From Nocardioides sp. zg-1228 (lineage in GTDB: Bacteria; Actinomycetota; Actinomycetes; Propionibacteriales; Nocardioidaceae): 64,000 bases of DNA. The stretch lies in the NCBI RefSeq assembly GCF_017086465.1, contig NZ_CP070961.1:124001-188000 (forward strand), written 5' to 3'. Positions 25,066-34,142 of this stretch are shown here, piece by piece. Position 1 is the first letter of the stretch, and the number at the start of each line of letters is the position of its first letter. The notes under the pieces are model-generated. The model had not been told where the DNA came from, ran no database searches, and was given only the letters and a program-made list of their open reading frames with translations. Made by a program: the position numbers and the translations under genes.

Positions 25066-27561
25066 TCAGCTCGCGGGCACGTCCTCGCCGGTGTGCACCG
25101 GGTGGCTGCGCTCGAGCTGGGCGCCCTCGACGTCGACGTCGGGCAGGATCCGGTCGAGCCAGCCGGGCAGCCACCAGGCCTTCTCCCCGAGCAGGTGCAT
25201 CGCGGCGGGGATCAGCAGCATCCGGACGACGAACGCGTCGAGCAGCACGCCGAAGGCGAGCCCGAAGCCGATCGGCTTGATGGTGGCGTCGTGGCTGAAG
25301 ATGAAGCCGGCGAAGACCGAGATCATGATGATCGCCGCGGCCGTGACCACCGCGCGGCCAGCGTGCAGGCCGTGCTGCACCGCGACCCGGGCGGGCGCCC
25401 CGTGGGCGTACGCCTCGCGCATCCCCGAGACCAGGAACAGCTGGTAGTCCATGGCCAGCCCGAACAGGATGCCGGTGGCGATGATCGGCAGGAAGCTCAG
25501 CACCGGTCCGGGCGCGTGCACGCCGAACAGGTCGGCCAGGAAGCCGATCTGGAAGATCGCCGTGATCCCGCCGAAGGCGGCGAGCAGCGACAGCACGAAG
25601 CCGAGGGTCGCGGTCAGCGGCACCAGGATCGAGCGGAACACCAGCACGAGGATCAGCAGCGACAGCCCGACGACCAGGGCCAGGTAGGTCGGCAGCACGT
25701 CGGAGAGCTGCTCGGAGATGTCGATGTTGGCGCTGGCGTTGCCCGCCACGCCGAGCGTCACCTCGTCGCCGTCGACGGTCTGCGGGGTGAGCTCGCGCAG
25801 GTCCTGCACGAGGGCCTCGGTCGACTCGCTGGAGGGCGCCTCGCGGGGGATCACCTGGAAGGCGAGCGAGGTGCGGTCCTGCGACGCGCCGATCGGCACG
25901 ACGGCGTCGACGGCCCACATCTCGCCGATCCGCTCGGCGACCGCCGCCTGCTCGGGCAGCACCTCGTCCTCGCTGATCGCGCCGGGCAGGTCGGCCACGA
26001 CGAGCAGCGGGCCGTTGTAGCCCTCGCCGAAGCGCTCCGCCTGCACGTCGTAGGCCCGGAAGCCCGAGGACTCGGGGGGCTGGGTGGACCCGTCGGGCAG
26101 CCCCAGGCGCATCTGCGTCGCCGGGGCGGCCACGACCAGCAGCGCCACGATGCCGAGGCCGAGCACGCCCCAGGCGCGGGAGGTGCGCATCGGCCGGTCG
26201 CGGTCGGTGATGTCGCCGTCGTGCGTACGCTCGCCCGCGGCCAGCCGCTCGCGCTCGCGCCGCTTGAGGATCCGCATGCCGACGAGCGAGAGGATCGCGG
26301 GGGTGAGCGTGACGGCCATCAGGATGGCGACGAGCACGGCGACGGCGCCGACGGTGCCCATCAGGCCCAGGAAGTCGACGCCCGTCACGTTGAGCGCGAG
26401 GAGCGCGACGATCACGGTGACGCCGGCGAACACGACCGCGTTGCCGGAGGTGCCGTTGGCGAGCCCGATCGACTCGTGCAGGCAGGCGCCCTGCTTCAGC
26501 TGCCGGCGGTGGCGGTTGATGATGAAGAGCGAGTAGTCGATGCCGACGGCCAGCCCGAGCATGACGCCGAGCACCGGCGTGACCGAGACGAACTCGACCA
26601 GCCCGGAGAACGACAGCGACGCCAGCGAGGCGACACCCACGCCGAGCAGGGCGGTGATGAGCGGCAGGGCGGCGCCGACCAGCGTGCCGAGCATGACGGC
26701 CAGCACGATCGCGGCGATCACGACGCCGGCGATCTCGCCGGGGCCGAGGATCGACGGCACGGTCTGGGCGATCTCCTGCGAGGGGTGCACCGCCACCCCG
26801 GCGATGCCGGCATCGGCGGCGAGGTCCTCGATCTCGGCCTTGGTCTCGGTCGTGACCTCGTTGGTCGGGCCGTCGAAGACCACATTGGCGACGGCGGCCG
26901 AGCCGTCCTCGGACACCGTGCGATAGCCGGAGGACAGCCGCGAGAGGGTCGCGCCGTCCTCGAGCGTGGGTGCCTGCTCCTCGACCTTGGCGCGCTGCCG
27001 GTCGAGCTCGGCCTGGCCCTCGTCGAGCTGCTGCTGCGCCGCCCGCAGCTGCGGGCGCACGGCGTCGAGCATGCCGGCCTCACGCGCCTGGCGACGCTGG
27101 TCGGCGAGCGCCTGGCGGCCGGCGTCGATCTGCGCCTGCGCCTCGGTGAGCTCGGCCATCCCGTCCTTGAGCTGCTGCTCGCCCTTCTCGACCTGCCGTG
27201 CGGAGTCGTCGACCTGCTGCTGGGTCCGGAAGGGGTCGGTCACCTCGGCGACGCCCTTGACGTCCGCGATCCGGTCGAACAGGTCGACCAGCTCGCGCTG
27301 CTGGTCGGCGGTGAACGCCGAGCCGTCGGTGGTCTCGGCGACGAGGGCGCCGTTGCCGCCGCCTGTGCCCTCGAACTCCTCCTCGAGCTGCTGGGAGACC
27401 CGCGTCGTGGGGGTGTCGGGCAGCGAGATCGAGGACGTCAGCGCGCCGGCGAACGACACGTAGGTGACGGCGGTGAGGGCGAGGACCGCCAGCCACGCAC
27501 CGATGACGGTCCAGTGGCGGCGCGCCGAGAAGCGACCGATGCGGTAGAGGAGCTCAGCCAT
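25066..27561 (-). CDS. MMPL/RND-family transporter
   Basis: An 831-residue inner membrane protein with the duplicated RND layout: one helix, an external domain, five or six helices, then the same again. Typical MMPL elements include GIDYSLFIINRHRR in the first half and FGLAMDYQLFLVSGMREA in the second. The first external domain contains a Gln/Glu/Ala-rich coiled coil (about residues 125-210). Such proteins export lipids, dyes or drugs using the proton gradient. ATG 27561 was chosen as the first plausible start; open frame continues upstream into the tetR gene. The upstream TetR gene is its probable regulator. Confidence 0.88.
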   Translation of the reverse strand: MAELLYRIGRFSARRHWTVIGAWLAVLALTAVTYVSFAGALTSSISLPDTPTTRVSQQLEEEFEGTGGGNGALVAETTDGSAFTADQQRELVDLFDRIADVKGVAEVTDPFRTQQQVDDSARQVEKGEQQLKDGMAELTEAQAQIDAGRQALADQRRQAREAGMLDAVRPQLRAAQQQLDEGQAELDRQRAKVEEQAPTLEDGATLSRLSSGYRTVSEDGSAAVANVVFDGPTNEVTTETKAEIEDLAADAGIAGVAVHPSQEIAQTVPSILGPGEIAGVVIAAIVLAVMLGTLVGAALPLITALLGVGVASLASLSFSGLVEFVSVTPVLGVMLGLAVGIDYSLFIINRHRRQLKQGACLHESIGLANGTSGNAVVFAGVTVIVALLALNVTGVDFLGLMGTVGAVAVLVAILMAVTLTPAILSLVGMRILKRRERERLAAGERTHDGDITDRDRPMRTSRAWGVLGLGIVALLVVAAPATQMRLGLPDGSTQPPESSGFRAYDVQAERFGEGYNGPLLVVADLPGAISEDEVLPEQAAVAERIGEMWAVDAVVPIGASQDRTSLAFQVIPREAPSSESTEALVQDLRELTPQTVDGDEVTLGVAGNASANIDISEQLSDVLPTYLALVVGLSLLILVLVFRSILVPLTATLGFVLSLLAAFGGITAIFQIGFLADLFGVHAPGPVLSFLPIIATGILFGLAMDYQLFLVSGMREAYAHGAPARVAVQHGLHAGRAVVTAAAIIMISVFAGFIFSHDATIKPIGFGLAFGVLLDAFVVRMLLIPAAMHLLGEKAWWLPGWLDRILPDVDVEGAQLERSHPVHTGEDVPAS

Positions 27562-27604
27562 GACGGAGGTCGGGCCTTTCGTTGTGGTGCGGGGGTCGGG
27601 TGGG

Positions 27605-28258
27605 TCAGCCGGCGTGGCCGACCCGGAGCCGGTGGAGGACGCGGTCGAGGAGCGCGTCCCACTCGGTGCGGGCGGTGGGCGGGACGGGCGGGGCCAGGCC
27701 GGGACGCCGCTCGACCCAGAGCCCGGCGACGGTGGTGATGCCGCTGAAGAGCAGCGCCAGGCTGAGGTCGAGGTCGACCGGGTCGAGGTCGGGTGCGCGT
27801 CGCAGGAGCTGCTGGCGCAGTCGGCCGCCGACGTGCTCGAAGGCGGTGCGCGAGATCCCCTGGGCGCGCTCGTCGCCACGCTGCGGCGAGCCCAGGGCGA
27901 CGTGGATGGTGGCGATGGCCGTGGGGAGGTCGACCCGGCGGGTGGCCTCGCCGACCGCGTCGAGCGCGGTGCGGGCGCCGGCCTCGCCGGGCGGCAGCTC
28001 GGCGGTGCGGCGGTCGACGTCGTCGAGCAGCGCCGCGGTCGCCTCGTCGAGCACCTGCTCGCAGACCGCGACGAGCAGCTGGTCGAGACCCGCGAAGTGG
28101 TTGAAGACCGTGCGCCGCGAGACGCCGGCGTGGGAGGCGACCTGCTCGACGGTGAAGCCATGGGCGCCGTGCTCGGTGGCCAGCGCGCGGGCGGCGTCGA
28201 GGATCGCCCGTCGGCGCTCCGCACGCAGCGCGCTGCGGCGGTCGGTGGGCAGGGTCAT
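27605..28258 (-). CDS. TetR-family transcriptional regulator
   Basis: A 217-residue repressor. The N-terminal helix-turn-helix reads FTVEQVASHAGVSRRTVFNHF; the ligand domain is unrelated to families I can name. I chose ATG 28258; an in-frame GTG at 28264 also exists. It precedes the MMPL gene on the same strand with a 43-bp gap, a common arrangement for autoregulated efflux operons. A perfect palindrome at 28275-28289 lies just upstream of its -10 region and is the likely operator. Confidence 0.88.
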   Translation of the reverse strand: MTLPTDRRSALRAERRRAILDAARALATEHGAHGFTVEQVASHAGVSRRTVFNHFAGLDQLLVAVCEQVLDEATAALLDDVDRRTAELPPGEAGARTALDAVGEATRRVDLPTAIATIHVALGSPQRGDERAQGISRTAFEHVGGRLRQQLLRRAPDLDPVDLDLSLALLFSGITTVAGLWVERRPGLAPPVPPTARTEWDALLDRVLHRLRVGHAG

Positions 28259-28274
28259 CGGCACCCGATAATTG

Positions 28275-28289
28275 TTGCACTCAGTGCAA
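28275..28289. promoter_or_regulatory. Palindromic TetR operator TTGCAC-TCA-GTGCAA
   Basis: Two perfect 6-base arms surround a 3-base centre. The palindrome abuts AATTAT (28273-28268 on the minus strand), a probable -10 box for the tetR-MMPL transcript, so binding would block transcription. The local A+T richness stands out from the surroundings. Confidence 0.6.
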
Positions 28290-28340
28290 ATAGGGCCCGG
28301 TGGGGCGCTGGATGGGTGTGACGCGATCCGCGCCGACTCC

Positions 28341-29378
28341 CTAGACCGACGGGTCGACGATGGTCATGCCGGCGACCGTTGCCCGGTCGAGGACGGGCAG
28401 GAGTGCGGCGGCCTCCGCCAGGCCGATCGTCCGCTCGACCAGGAGGTCGGGCCGCAGCTCGCCCGCCTCGACCAGCGCGAGCATCGCCGGGTAGTCGACG
28501 GCCGCCATGCCGTGGCTGCCCAGCAGGTCGAGCTCCCACGCGATCACCCGCGACATCGGCACGCGCGGGTGCCCGTCGACCGGCGGCAGCAGCCCTACCT
28601 GGGCGAGGCGCCCGCGACGTCGCAGGCTGAGGATCGCGTCGGCGCAGGTCTGCTCGCTGCCCACCGCGTCGACAGCGACGTGGCTGCCGCCACCGGTCAG
28701 GTCGGAGACCGCCTCCGGCACGTCGCGGCCGTCGGCGAGCACGGTGTGCTCGGCGCCGATCCGCGTCGCCGCGGCGAGCGCCTCCGGGGTGCGGTCCACC
28801 GCGACGACCCGGGCGCCGAGGGCGCGGGCGATCATCACGGCGCTGAGGCCGACCCCGCCGGCGCCGACGACGCAGACCCACTCCCCCGCGGCCACGCGGG
28901 CACGGCCGACGAGCGCGCGGTAGGCCGTCGCGAAGCGGCACCCCAGGCCGGCCGCGGTGGTGAGGTCGACGGACCCCGGCACGGCGACGAGGTTGGCGTC
29001 GGCCGCGTGCAGGGCCACGAGCTCGGCGAACGAGCCCCAGTGGGTGAACCCGGGCTGCTGCTGGTCGGGGCACACCTGGGCGTCGCCGCCGCGGCACCAC
29101 TCGCACCGTCCGCAGCCGCACACGAAGGGCACGGTCACCCGGTCGCCGACCCGCCAGCGGGTCACCCCCTCACCGACCTCGCTGACGTGCCCGGCGAGCT
29201 CGTGCCCGGGCACGTGGGGCAGCGCGACGTCGTCGTGGCCGGCCCAGGCGTGCCAGTCGCTGCGGCACATGCCCGTCGCCGCGACGCGTACGACGACGCC
29301 GCCGGCAGGCGCCGACGGGGCGGGCACCTCGCGGACCTCGGGCTGGGACCGGACCTCGTCGAACACCACGGCACGCAC
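28341..29378 (-). CDS. Zinc-dependent alcohol dehydrogenase (MDR family)
   Basis: A 345-residue medium-chain dehydrogenase. The catalytic zinc region shows GMCRSDWHAW and GHELAGHVSEVG. The structural zinc site is the four-cysteine motif CGCGRCEWC plus a Cys seven residues on. The NAD(P)-binding motif is GAGGVGLSAVMIA. It oxidises an alcohol or reduces an aldehyde in the cytoplasm; the substrate is unknown. It lies downstream of a lone receiver gene, separated by a tandem repeat. Confidence 0.9.
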   Translation of the reverse strand: MRAVVFDEVRSQPEVREVPAPSAPAGGVVVRVAATGMCRSDWHAWAGHDDVALPHVPGHELAGHVSEVGEGVTRWRVGDRVTVPFVCGCGRCEWCRGGDAQVCPDQQQPGFTHWGSFAELVALHAADANLVAVPGSVDLTTAAGLGCRFATAYRALVGRARVAAGEWVCVVGAGGVGLSAVMIARALGARVVAVDRTPEALAAATRIGAEHTVLADGRDVPEAVSDLTGGGSHVAVDAVGSEQTCADAILSLRRRGRLAQVGLLPPVDGHPRVPMSRVIAWELDLLGSHGMAAVDYPAMLALVEAGELRPDLLVERTIGLAEAAALLPVLDRATVAGMTIVDPSV

Positions 29379-29420
29379 CGGACGATTGTGCCCGGTGGCC
29401 GGGTGGGGGCGGAGCAGTGC

Positions 29421-29464
29421 TCAGGCGGTGGTCAGGCGGTGGTCAGGTGGTGGTCAGGTGGTGG
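29421..29464. repeat. Four tandem 11-bp repeats (TCAGGYGGTGG)
   Basis: Four head-to-tail copies run from 29421 to 29464 without interruption; the first two have C and the last two T at position 6. The array touches the stop codon of the receiver gene. On the minus strand each unit contains TGA, and since 11 is not a multiple of three the array stops all three frames. Confidence 0.9.
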
Positions 29465-29836
29465 TCACCGGGTCGGAGGTCCCTCGAGCGCCGTCACCCG
29501 CGCCACCAGCTGCGCGAGGGAGAACGGCTTGTCGAGCACGTCGTCGGCGCCGGCCTCGAGACACTCGGCGACGTGCGCCTCGCCGGCGTTGCCGCTCGTC
29601 ACGAGCACCGCACCGCGGTAGCCGCCCGCGCGCAGCGACGCGACGGCCTCCAGCCCGTCCATGTCTGGCAGACCGCGGTCGATGACGACCAAGCCCACCG
29701 ACTGGTCCTGGGCCGAGGCGACGGCGGCCGCCCCCGACTCGACGGCGAGCACCTCGAAGCCGGCCCGCCGCAGGGCCAGCACCATGATCTGGGCGAGGTC
29801 GGGCTCGTCCTCGACGACGAGCACCGTGGCGGTCAC
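29465..29836 (-). CDS. Stand-alone response regulator receiver domain
   Basis: A 123-residue CheY-like protein with no output domain. The acidic pocket (VVEDEPD), phospho-acceptor Asp53 (VVIDRGLPDMDG) and conserved Lys (DDVLDKPFS) are intact. It could act by protein contact or as a phosphate relay. I chose GTG 29836 because TACCGT stands six bases upstream. No kinase gene is adjacent; two orphan kinases lie at 47897-51575, but a link to them is speculative. Confidence 0.85.
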   Translation of the reverse strand: MTATVLVVEDEPDLAQIMVLALRRAGFEVLAVESGAAAVASAQDQSVGLVVIDRGLPDMDGLEAVASLRAGGYRGAVLVTSGNAGEAHVAECLEAGADDVLDKPFSLAQLVARVTALEGPPTR

Positions 29837-29920
29837 GCGGACACGGTACAAGCGGGATGCACGCGTGAGGCACCCCAGAGGCGACCCGTCTGGACCGCCT
29901 GCCGGCCGCTCACGTGGGGC

Positions 29921-30388
29921 TCAAGCGGGGTCGGTGACGTCCGCGACCTGCGCCTGGAGGTGGGCCACGACCTCGTCGCCGGAGACGGTGGCCGCCAGGC
30001 CGTGGGCGCCCGCGCCGATGGAGACGGTCCGGCCGGTGACGCGCTCGTCGGCGACCACCGGCAGCGCCGTCCTCGACCCGAACGGCGTGATCGTGCCGCG
30101 CTCGTAGCCGGTGACCTCTCGCGCGGCCTCCGCGTCGGGCATCGAGATCCGGTTGACGCCGAGCAGGGCACGGAGCTTGGGCCACGAGATCTCCCGGTCG
30201 CCCGGCACGAGCACGAACAGGTGGTCGCCCTCACCGCGGCGCACCACCATCGTCTTCACGATCGCCGACGGCTCCACGCCGCGGGCGGCGGCGGCCTCGG
30301 CCAGGGAGCCGACCCGGCCGTGGCGGGTGACCTCGTGGTCGAGGCCCGACTCGGCCAGGGCGCGCAGCGCGGGATTGTGGTCGGCCAT
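29921..30388 (-). CDS. YbaK/EbsC-type aminoacyl-tRNA deacylase
   Basis: A 155-residue protein of the YbaK/ProXp family. It contains IVKTMVVRRGEGDHLFVLVPG with the conserved lysine, and TPFGSRTALPVVAD with the GxxxP-like loop seen in trans-editing deacylases. Such proteins hydrolyse mischarged tRNAs (for example Cys- or Ala-tRNA-Pro) in the cytoplasm. The exact specificity is unclear. TAGGCT stands seven bases before the ATG. Confidence 0.85.
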   Translation of the reverse strand: MADHNPALRALAESGLDHEVTRHGRVGSLAEAAAARGVEPSAIVKTMVVRRGEGDHLFVLVPGDREISWPKLRALLGVNRISMPDAEAAREVTGYERGTITPFGSRTALPVVADERVTGRTVSIGAGAHGLAATVSGDEVVAHLQAQVADVTDPA

Positions 30389-30459
30389 GCACCCGAGCCT
30401 ACGGCGAGCGGGGATGACGACCGATGAGGGCGACCGGGCCGCGACGACCGCGAAATGAC

Positions 30460-30494
30460 GACTCCCGGACCTGCGAGTCGCGGATCCGGGAGTC
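30460..30494 (-). terminator. Hairpin downstream of tRNA-Ser
   Basis: GACTCCCGGA (30460-30469) and TCCGGGAGTC (30485-30494) form a perfect 10-bp stem. On the minus strand CATTT follows. A smaller stem, GATGTC with GACATC (30498-30513), lies between it and the tRNA end. Together they are likely the 3' processing and termination region of the tRNA. Confidence 0.6.
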
Positions 30495-30516
30495 TCCGAT
30501 GTCCAGAGACATCAGG

Positions 30517-30606
30517 TGGCGGTGACGGAGGGATTTGAACCCTCGGTGGACTTGCGCCCACAAACGCTTTCGAGGCGTTCTCCTTAGGCCGCTCGGACAC
30601 GTCACC
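30517..30606 (-). tRNA. tRNA-Ser(CGA)
   Basis: A 90-base class II tRNA with the terminal CCA encoded. The acceptor stem is GGTGACG with CGTCACC and the discriminator base is G, as expected for serine. The anticodon stem AACGC/GCGTT encloses the loop CTCGAAA, giving anticodon CGA (codon UCG). The long variable arm (TGTGGGCGCAAGTCCACC) and the T-arm with GGTTCAAATCC are intact. Confidence 0.97.
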
Positions 30607-30699
30607 GCGCCGAACGTTACCGGAGAGGTCGGGCGAGCCGAAAACCGCGGGTGGTCCACGAAGTGCGTCGATGCCGTGGTCACGGAGCGCGTACGACGG

Positions 30700-30705
30700 T
30701 AACTT
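30700..30705 (+). promoter_or_regulatory. Possible -10 box (TAACTT) of the acyltransferase operon
   Basis: In the 147-bp gap after tRNA-Ser, TAACTT lies 48 bases before the chosen start. That would give an mRNA leader of about 40 bases with the GGAAGGAGGGG Shine-Dalgarno sequence. No other feature was seen in this gap. Confidence 0.35.
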
Positions 30706-30753
30706 CGGCGGACGCCTGTGCTCGCGCCGCCGCGCGTGCGGGAAGGAGGGGTT

Positions 30754-32712
30754 GTGGCTGTCGTCCGACGTGCCCGCGACCTCGCGCGCGCCGCACTGCC
30801 GAGGAGCGTGGGGGACCGGCTGCCGGCCGCGCCGCCCCCGGAGGTCACCGAGCTCCTCCACGACAAGCGGTTCCAGCGCGCCGTCGCCGCGCACGCCGAC
30901 GAGCAGGGCCGCCCCGAGGAGGAGGTCTGGCAGGAGGTCACGGGCTACCTCCACGAGATGTGCGCCGCCCACGACGACCGGGCGTCGCAGGGCTGGGCGC
31001 GGATGGGCGAGTGGTTCCTGCGCGCCTACGACGTCCTGGTCGACGAGGACCAGGTGCAGCAGCTGCGCAAGCTCGACCGCACGCACAGCCTGGCCCTCGC
31101 CTTCAGCCACCGCTCCTACCTCGACGGCATGGTCATCCCCAACGTGCTGCGGGCACGCCGGTTCTCCCCGACCTACACCTTCGGCGGCGCCAACCTCAAC
31201 CTGCCGGTCATCGGCTCCGTCGCCAGCCGCACCGGCCTCATCTTCATCCGCCGCGCCACCCAGGAGATCCCGGTCTACCGCCTCGCGCTGCGCTCCTACA
31301 TCCGCCGGCTGGTGGCCAACAAGCGCAACCTGGCCTGGTCGATCGAGGGTGGCCGGACGCGTACGGGCAAGCTGCGCCCGCCGGTGCACGGGATCCTGAA
31401 GTACCTCACCGACACCGTGCAGGGTCAGGACGAGCACGACGACGCCCCCGACGTGCAGGTCGTGCCGGTCTCGGTCGTCTACGACCAGCTCCACGAGGTC
31501 TCGTCGATGACCGAGGAGGCGCGCGGCGCCAGCAAGACGCCCGAGGACTGGCGCTGGCTGGTGCGCTTCGCCCGCCTCCAGCACAAGCGCCTCGGGCGCG
31601 CCTACCTCACCGTCGGCGAGCCGTTCTCGCTCGGCGAGCGGATGGCCGAGCTCGCCGCCGAGGGCGTCACCGGCCACCAGGCCGTCGAGCGGGTCGCGCT
31701 CGACATCTCCCACCGGCTCAACCGGGCCACCCCGGTCACCACCACCGCGATCGTCTCCCTCGCCCTCCTCGGCGCCGACCGGGCGCTGACCGTGGATGAG
31801 GTGCTCGAGACGGTCGAGCCGCTCGCCGCCTACATCGACGCGCGCCGCTGGCCGGTCGCCGGGGCGGCCGACCTCCGCGACCGCGCGACCATCCGGCGCG
31901 CCCTCGCCGACCTGACCCGCAGCGGCGTGCTCACGGCGTACGACCAGGGCACCGAGCCGGTCTGGAAGATCGGGGACGACCAGCACCTCGTGGCCGCGTT
32001 CTACCGCAACACCGTGATCCACGTGCTCGTCGACCGGGCGATCGGCGAGCTGTCCCTCCTCACCGTCAGCGAGCTGGAGCCCGGCGCGGAGCTGCCGCCG
32101 GGAGGTGAGCTCCAGGTGGGCTGGGAGGAGGCGAAGCGGATGCGCGACCTGCTCAAGTTCGAGTTCTTCTTCCCCTCGCGCGGCCGGTTCGAGGACGAGC
32201 TGCGCACCGAGCTGCGGCTGCTGGCCGGCGAAGGCGTCACGGAGATGACGCCCGCCCGGGCGCGCGAGCTGCTCGTGCAGGCCCGGCCCCACCTGGCCCA
32301 CCTCGTGCTGCGCCCTTTCCTCGACGCCTACCTCGTCGTCGCCGACCGGCTCGCCGACCACGGCGACGGCCCGGTCGACGAGGACGAGCTGCTCGCCGAC
32401 TCGCTCGCGGTGGGCCGCCAGTGGGCGCTGCAGCGCCGGGTGGCGAGCCAGGAGTCGATCTCGCTCGAGCTCTTCCGGTCCGCGCTGGCGCTCGCCCGCC
32501 ACCGGGGGCTGCTCGCCGAGGGCGCGGGCGTCGGGTCGGCCCGGGAGGCGTTCGCCGCCGAGCTGCGCGACTCCGTGCGGCGCGTCAACATCGTCGGGGA
32601 GATGGCCGGTGACACGGTCACGGTCGGCCACCCCGAGCCGACGCCCGACCCCGGCCCGGACCCCGACCCGGCGCCGCAGCAGCAGCCGGTGCCGAGGGCG
32701 GAGCGCGTGTGA
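30754..32712 (+). CDS. plsB: Glycerol-3-phosphate acyltransferase (PlsB-like)
   Basis: A 652-residue acyltransferase. The catalytic HX4D motif is SHRSYLDG (His119, Asp124), followed by FGGANLNLP, TGLIFIRR and SIEGGRTRTGK, matching the four PlsB/GPAT blocks. It transfers an acyl chain to sn-glycerol 3-phosphate, the first step of phospholipid and triacylglycerol synthesis at the membrane. GTG 30754 was chosen because GGAAGGAGGGG precedes it; a longer frame starts at 30718. It heads a three-gene coupled operon that mirrors Rv2482c-Rv2484c. Confidence 0.9.
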   Translation: MAVVRRARDLARAALPRSVGDRLPAAPPPEVTELLHDKRFQRAVAAHADEQGRPEEEVWQEVTGYLHEMCAAHDDRASQGWARMGEWFLRAYDVLVDEDQVQQLRKLDRTHSLALAFSHRSYLDGMVIPNVLRARRFSPTYTFGGANLNLPVIGSVASRTGLIFIRRATQEIPVYRLALRSYIRRLVANKRNLAWSIEGGRTRTGKLRPPVHGILKYLTDTVQGQDEHDDAPDVQVVPVSVVYDQLHEVSSMTEEARGASKTPEDWRWLVRFARLQHKRLGRAYLTVGEPFSLGERMAELAAEGVTGHQAVERVALDISHRLNRATPVTTTAIVSLALLGADRALTVDEVLETVEPLAAYIDARRWPVAGAADLRDRATIRRALADLTRSGVLTAYDQGTEPVWKIGDDQHLVAAFYRNTVIHVLVDRAIGELSLLTVSELEPGAELPPGGELQVGWEEAKRMRDLLKFEFFFPSRGRFEDELRTELRLLAGEGVTEMTPARARELLVQARPHLAHLVLRPFLDAYLVVADRLADHGDGPVDEDELLADSLAVGRQWALQRRVASQESISLELFRSALALARHRGLLAEGAGVGSAREAFAAELRDSVRRVNIVGEMAGDTVTVGHPEPTPDPGPDPDPAPQQQPVPRAERV

Positions 32713-34142
32713 GCGGGCTCTCGAGCGCAGCGCAGGAGGCGATCGAGGCCATCGAGGCCGGGCCGCAGGGCCCGTCGGTGGGCGCGTTCTTCGACCTCGA
32801 CGGCACCCTCGTCGCCGGCTACACCGCCGCCACGTTCTACGGCGACCGGCTCCGGGGCCGCGACGTCTCTCCGGCCGAGTTCCTGCGCACCGTCGTCACG
32901 GCCGTCGACGGCGAGCTCGGCGGTGACCCGACCCGCATCGCACACGTCGCCTTCTCCGCCATGCGGGGCGAGTCCGAGGAGGCCTTCGCCGACCTCGGTG
33001 AGCGGCTCTTCCGCGCCAAGATCGCCGGCACCATCCGCCGCGAGTCGCGCGCGCTCGTCGCGGCGCACCAGCGCGCCGGCCACACCGTCGCCGTCGCGTC
33101 GGCCGCCACGCCCTACCAGGTCGCCCCGGTGGCCCGCGACCTCGGCGTCGACCACCTCGTCTGCACCCGCCTCGTCGTGGAGGACGGCCAGTTCACCGGG
33201 GCCACCGACGGACCCATGCTGTGGGGCCGCCACAAGGCGAGCGGGGTGCGCGCGTTCGCCCGCGAGCACGCGCTCGACCTCGCCGACTCCTACGCCTACG
33301 GCAACGGCTACGAGGACGTCGCGTTCCTCTCCTCGGTGGGCCGCCCCACCGCCCTCAACCCGCACCGCGACCTGCGCGCCGCCGCCGCCCGCCTCGGGTG
33401 GCCGGTGCTCGACCTCTCCGACCCGGTGGGCGGCTCGCTCCGCGCGGCCGGGCGTACGGCGCTCGCGCTGGCCGGCATGAACGCGGGGGTCGGCCTGGGG
33501 CTGGCCTACGGGCTGGCGCGCGGCGACCTGCGCGAGGGCCGCAACGCCGCGCTCCGGCTCGCCACCCACCTGCCGATGGCGCTGGCCGGCGTCGGCCTGG
33601 ACGTGCTCCACCGGGAGCGGCTGTGGACCCACCGCCCGGCCATCTTCGTGGCCAACCACCAGAGCGCGCTCGACGTCCCGGTCCTGGGCCGCCTGCTCGA
33701 GCGCGACTTCACGATCGTCGCGAAGAAGGAGGCGCGCTGGGACCCCCGCGCCGTCGTCGGCTCGGTGGTCGTCGACCCGGCCTGGATCGACCGCTCCGAC
33801 TCCGCGTCGGCGCGCGCGACGCTCGACGGGGTCGTCGAGCGGATCCGCTCGGGCACCTCGCTGATGATCTTCCCGGAGGGGACGCGGTCGCCGACCCCCG
33901 TGCTGGGTCCGTTCCGCAAGGGCGCGTTCCACCTCGCCGCCCAGGCGGGCGTGCCGGTGGTGCCGATCGTGCTCCGCAACACCGGGGAGCTGATGCGGCG
34001 CGGGTCGATGGTGCTCCACCCGGGGGTCGTCGACGCGTGCGTGCTGGAGCCCGAGACCGACTGGAGCGTGGACGAGATGAGCGAGCGGATCGCGGCGCTG
34101 CACACGAGGTTCGCGGAGACCCTGGCCAGGTGGCCCGCATGA
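32709..34142 (+). CDS. plsC: HAD-IB phosphatase / PlsC acyltransferase fusion
   Basis: A 477-residue bifunctional protein. Residues 1 to about 230 are a HAD-IB domain (FFDLDGTLVAGY with Asp29/Asp31). The C-terminal 250 residues are a 1-acylglycerol-3-phosphate acyltransferase with NHQSALD (NHX4D) and FPEGTRSPT. It would acylate lysophosphatidate, and the HAD part could dephosphorylate a related lipid phosphate. The M. tuberculosis counterpart is Rv2483c. GTG overlaps the plsB stop and its stop overlaps the next ATG. Confidence 0.9.
   Translation: MSGLSSAAQEAIEAIEAGPQGPSVGAFFDLDGTLVAGYTAATFYGDRLRGRDVSPAEFLRTVVTAVDGELGGDPTRIAHVAFSAMRGESEEAFADLGERLFRAKIAGTIRRESRALVAAHQRAGHTVAVASAATPYQVAPVARDLGVDHLVCTRLVVEDGQFTGATDGPMLWGRHKASGVRAFAREHALDLADSYAYGNGYEDVAFLSSVGRPTALNPHRDLRAAAARLGWPVLDLSDPVGGSLRAAGRTALALAGMNAGVGLGLAYGLARGDLREGRNAALRLATHLPMALAGVGLDVLHRERLWTHRPAIFVANHQSALDVPVLGRLLERDFTIVAKKEARWDPRAVVGSVVVDPAWIDRSDSASARATLDGVVERIRSGTSLMIFPEGTRSPTPVLGPFRKGAFHLAAQAGVPVVPIVLRNTGELMRRGSMVLHPGVVDACVLEPETDWSVDEMSERIAALHTRFAETLARWPA

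Noticed and set aside
29421-29464. Tandem repeats as a CRISPR array
   Set aside because: Units are 11 bp with no spacers and no cas gene nearby. No CRISPR array was found anywhere in the window.
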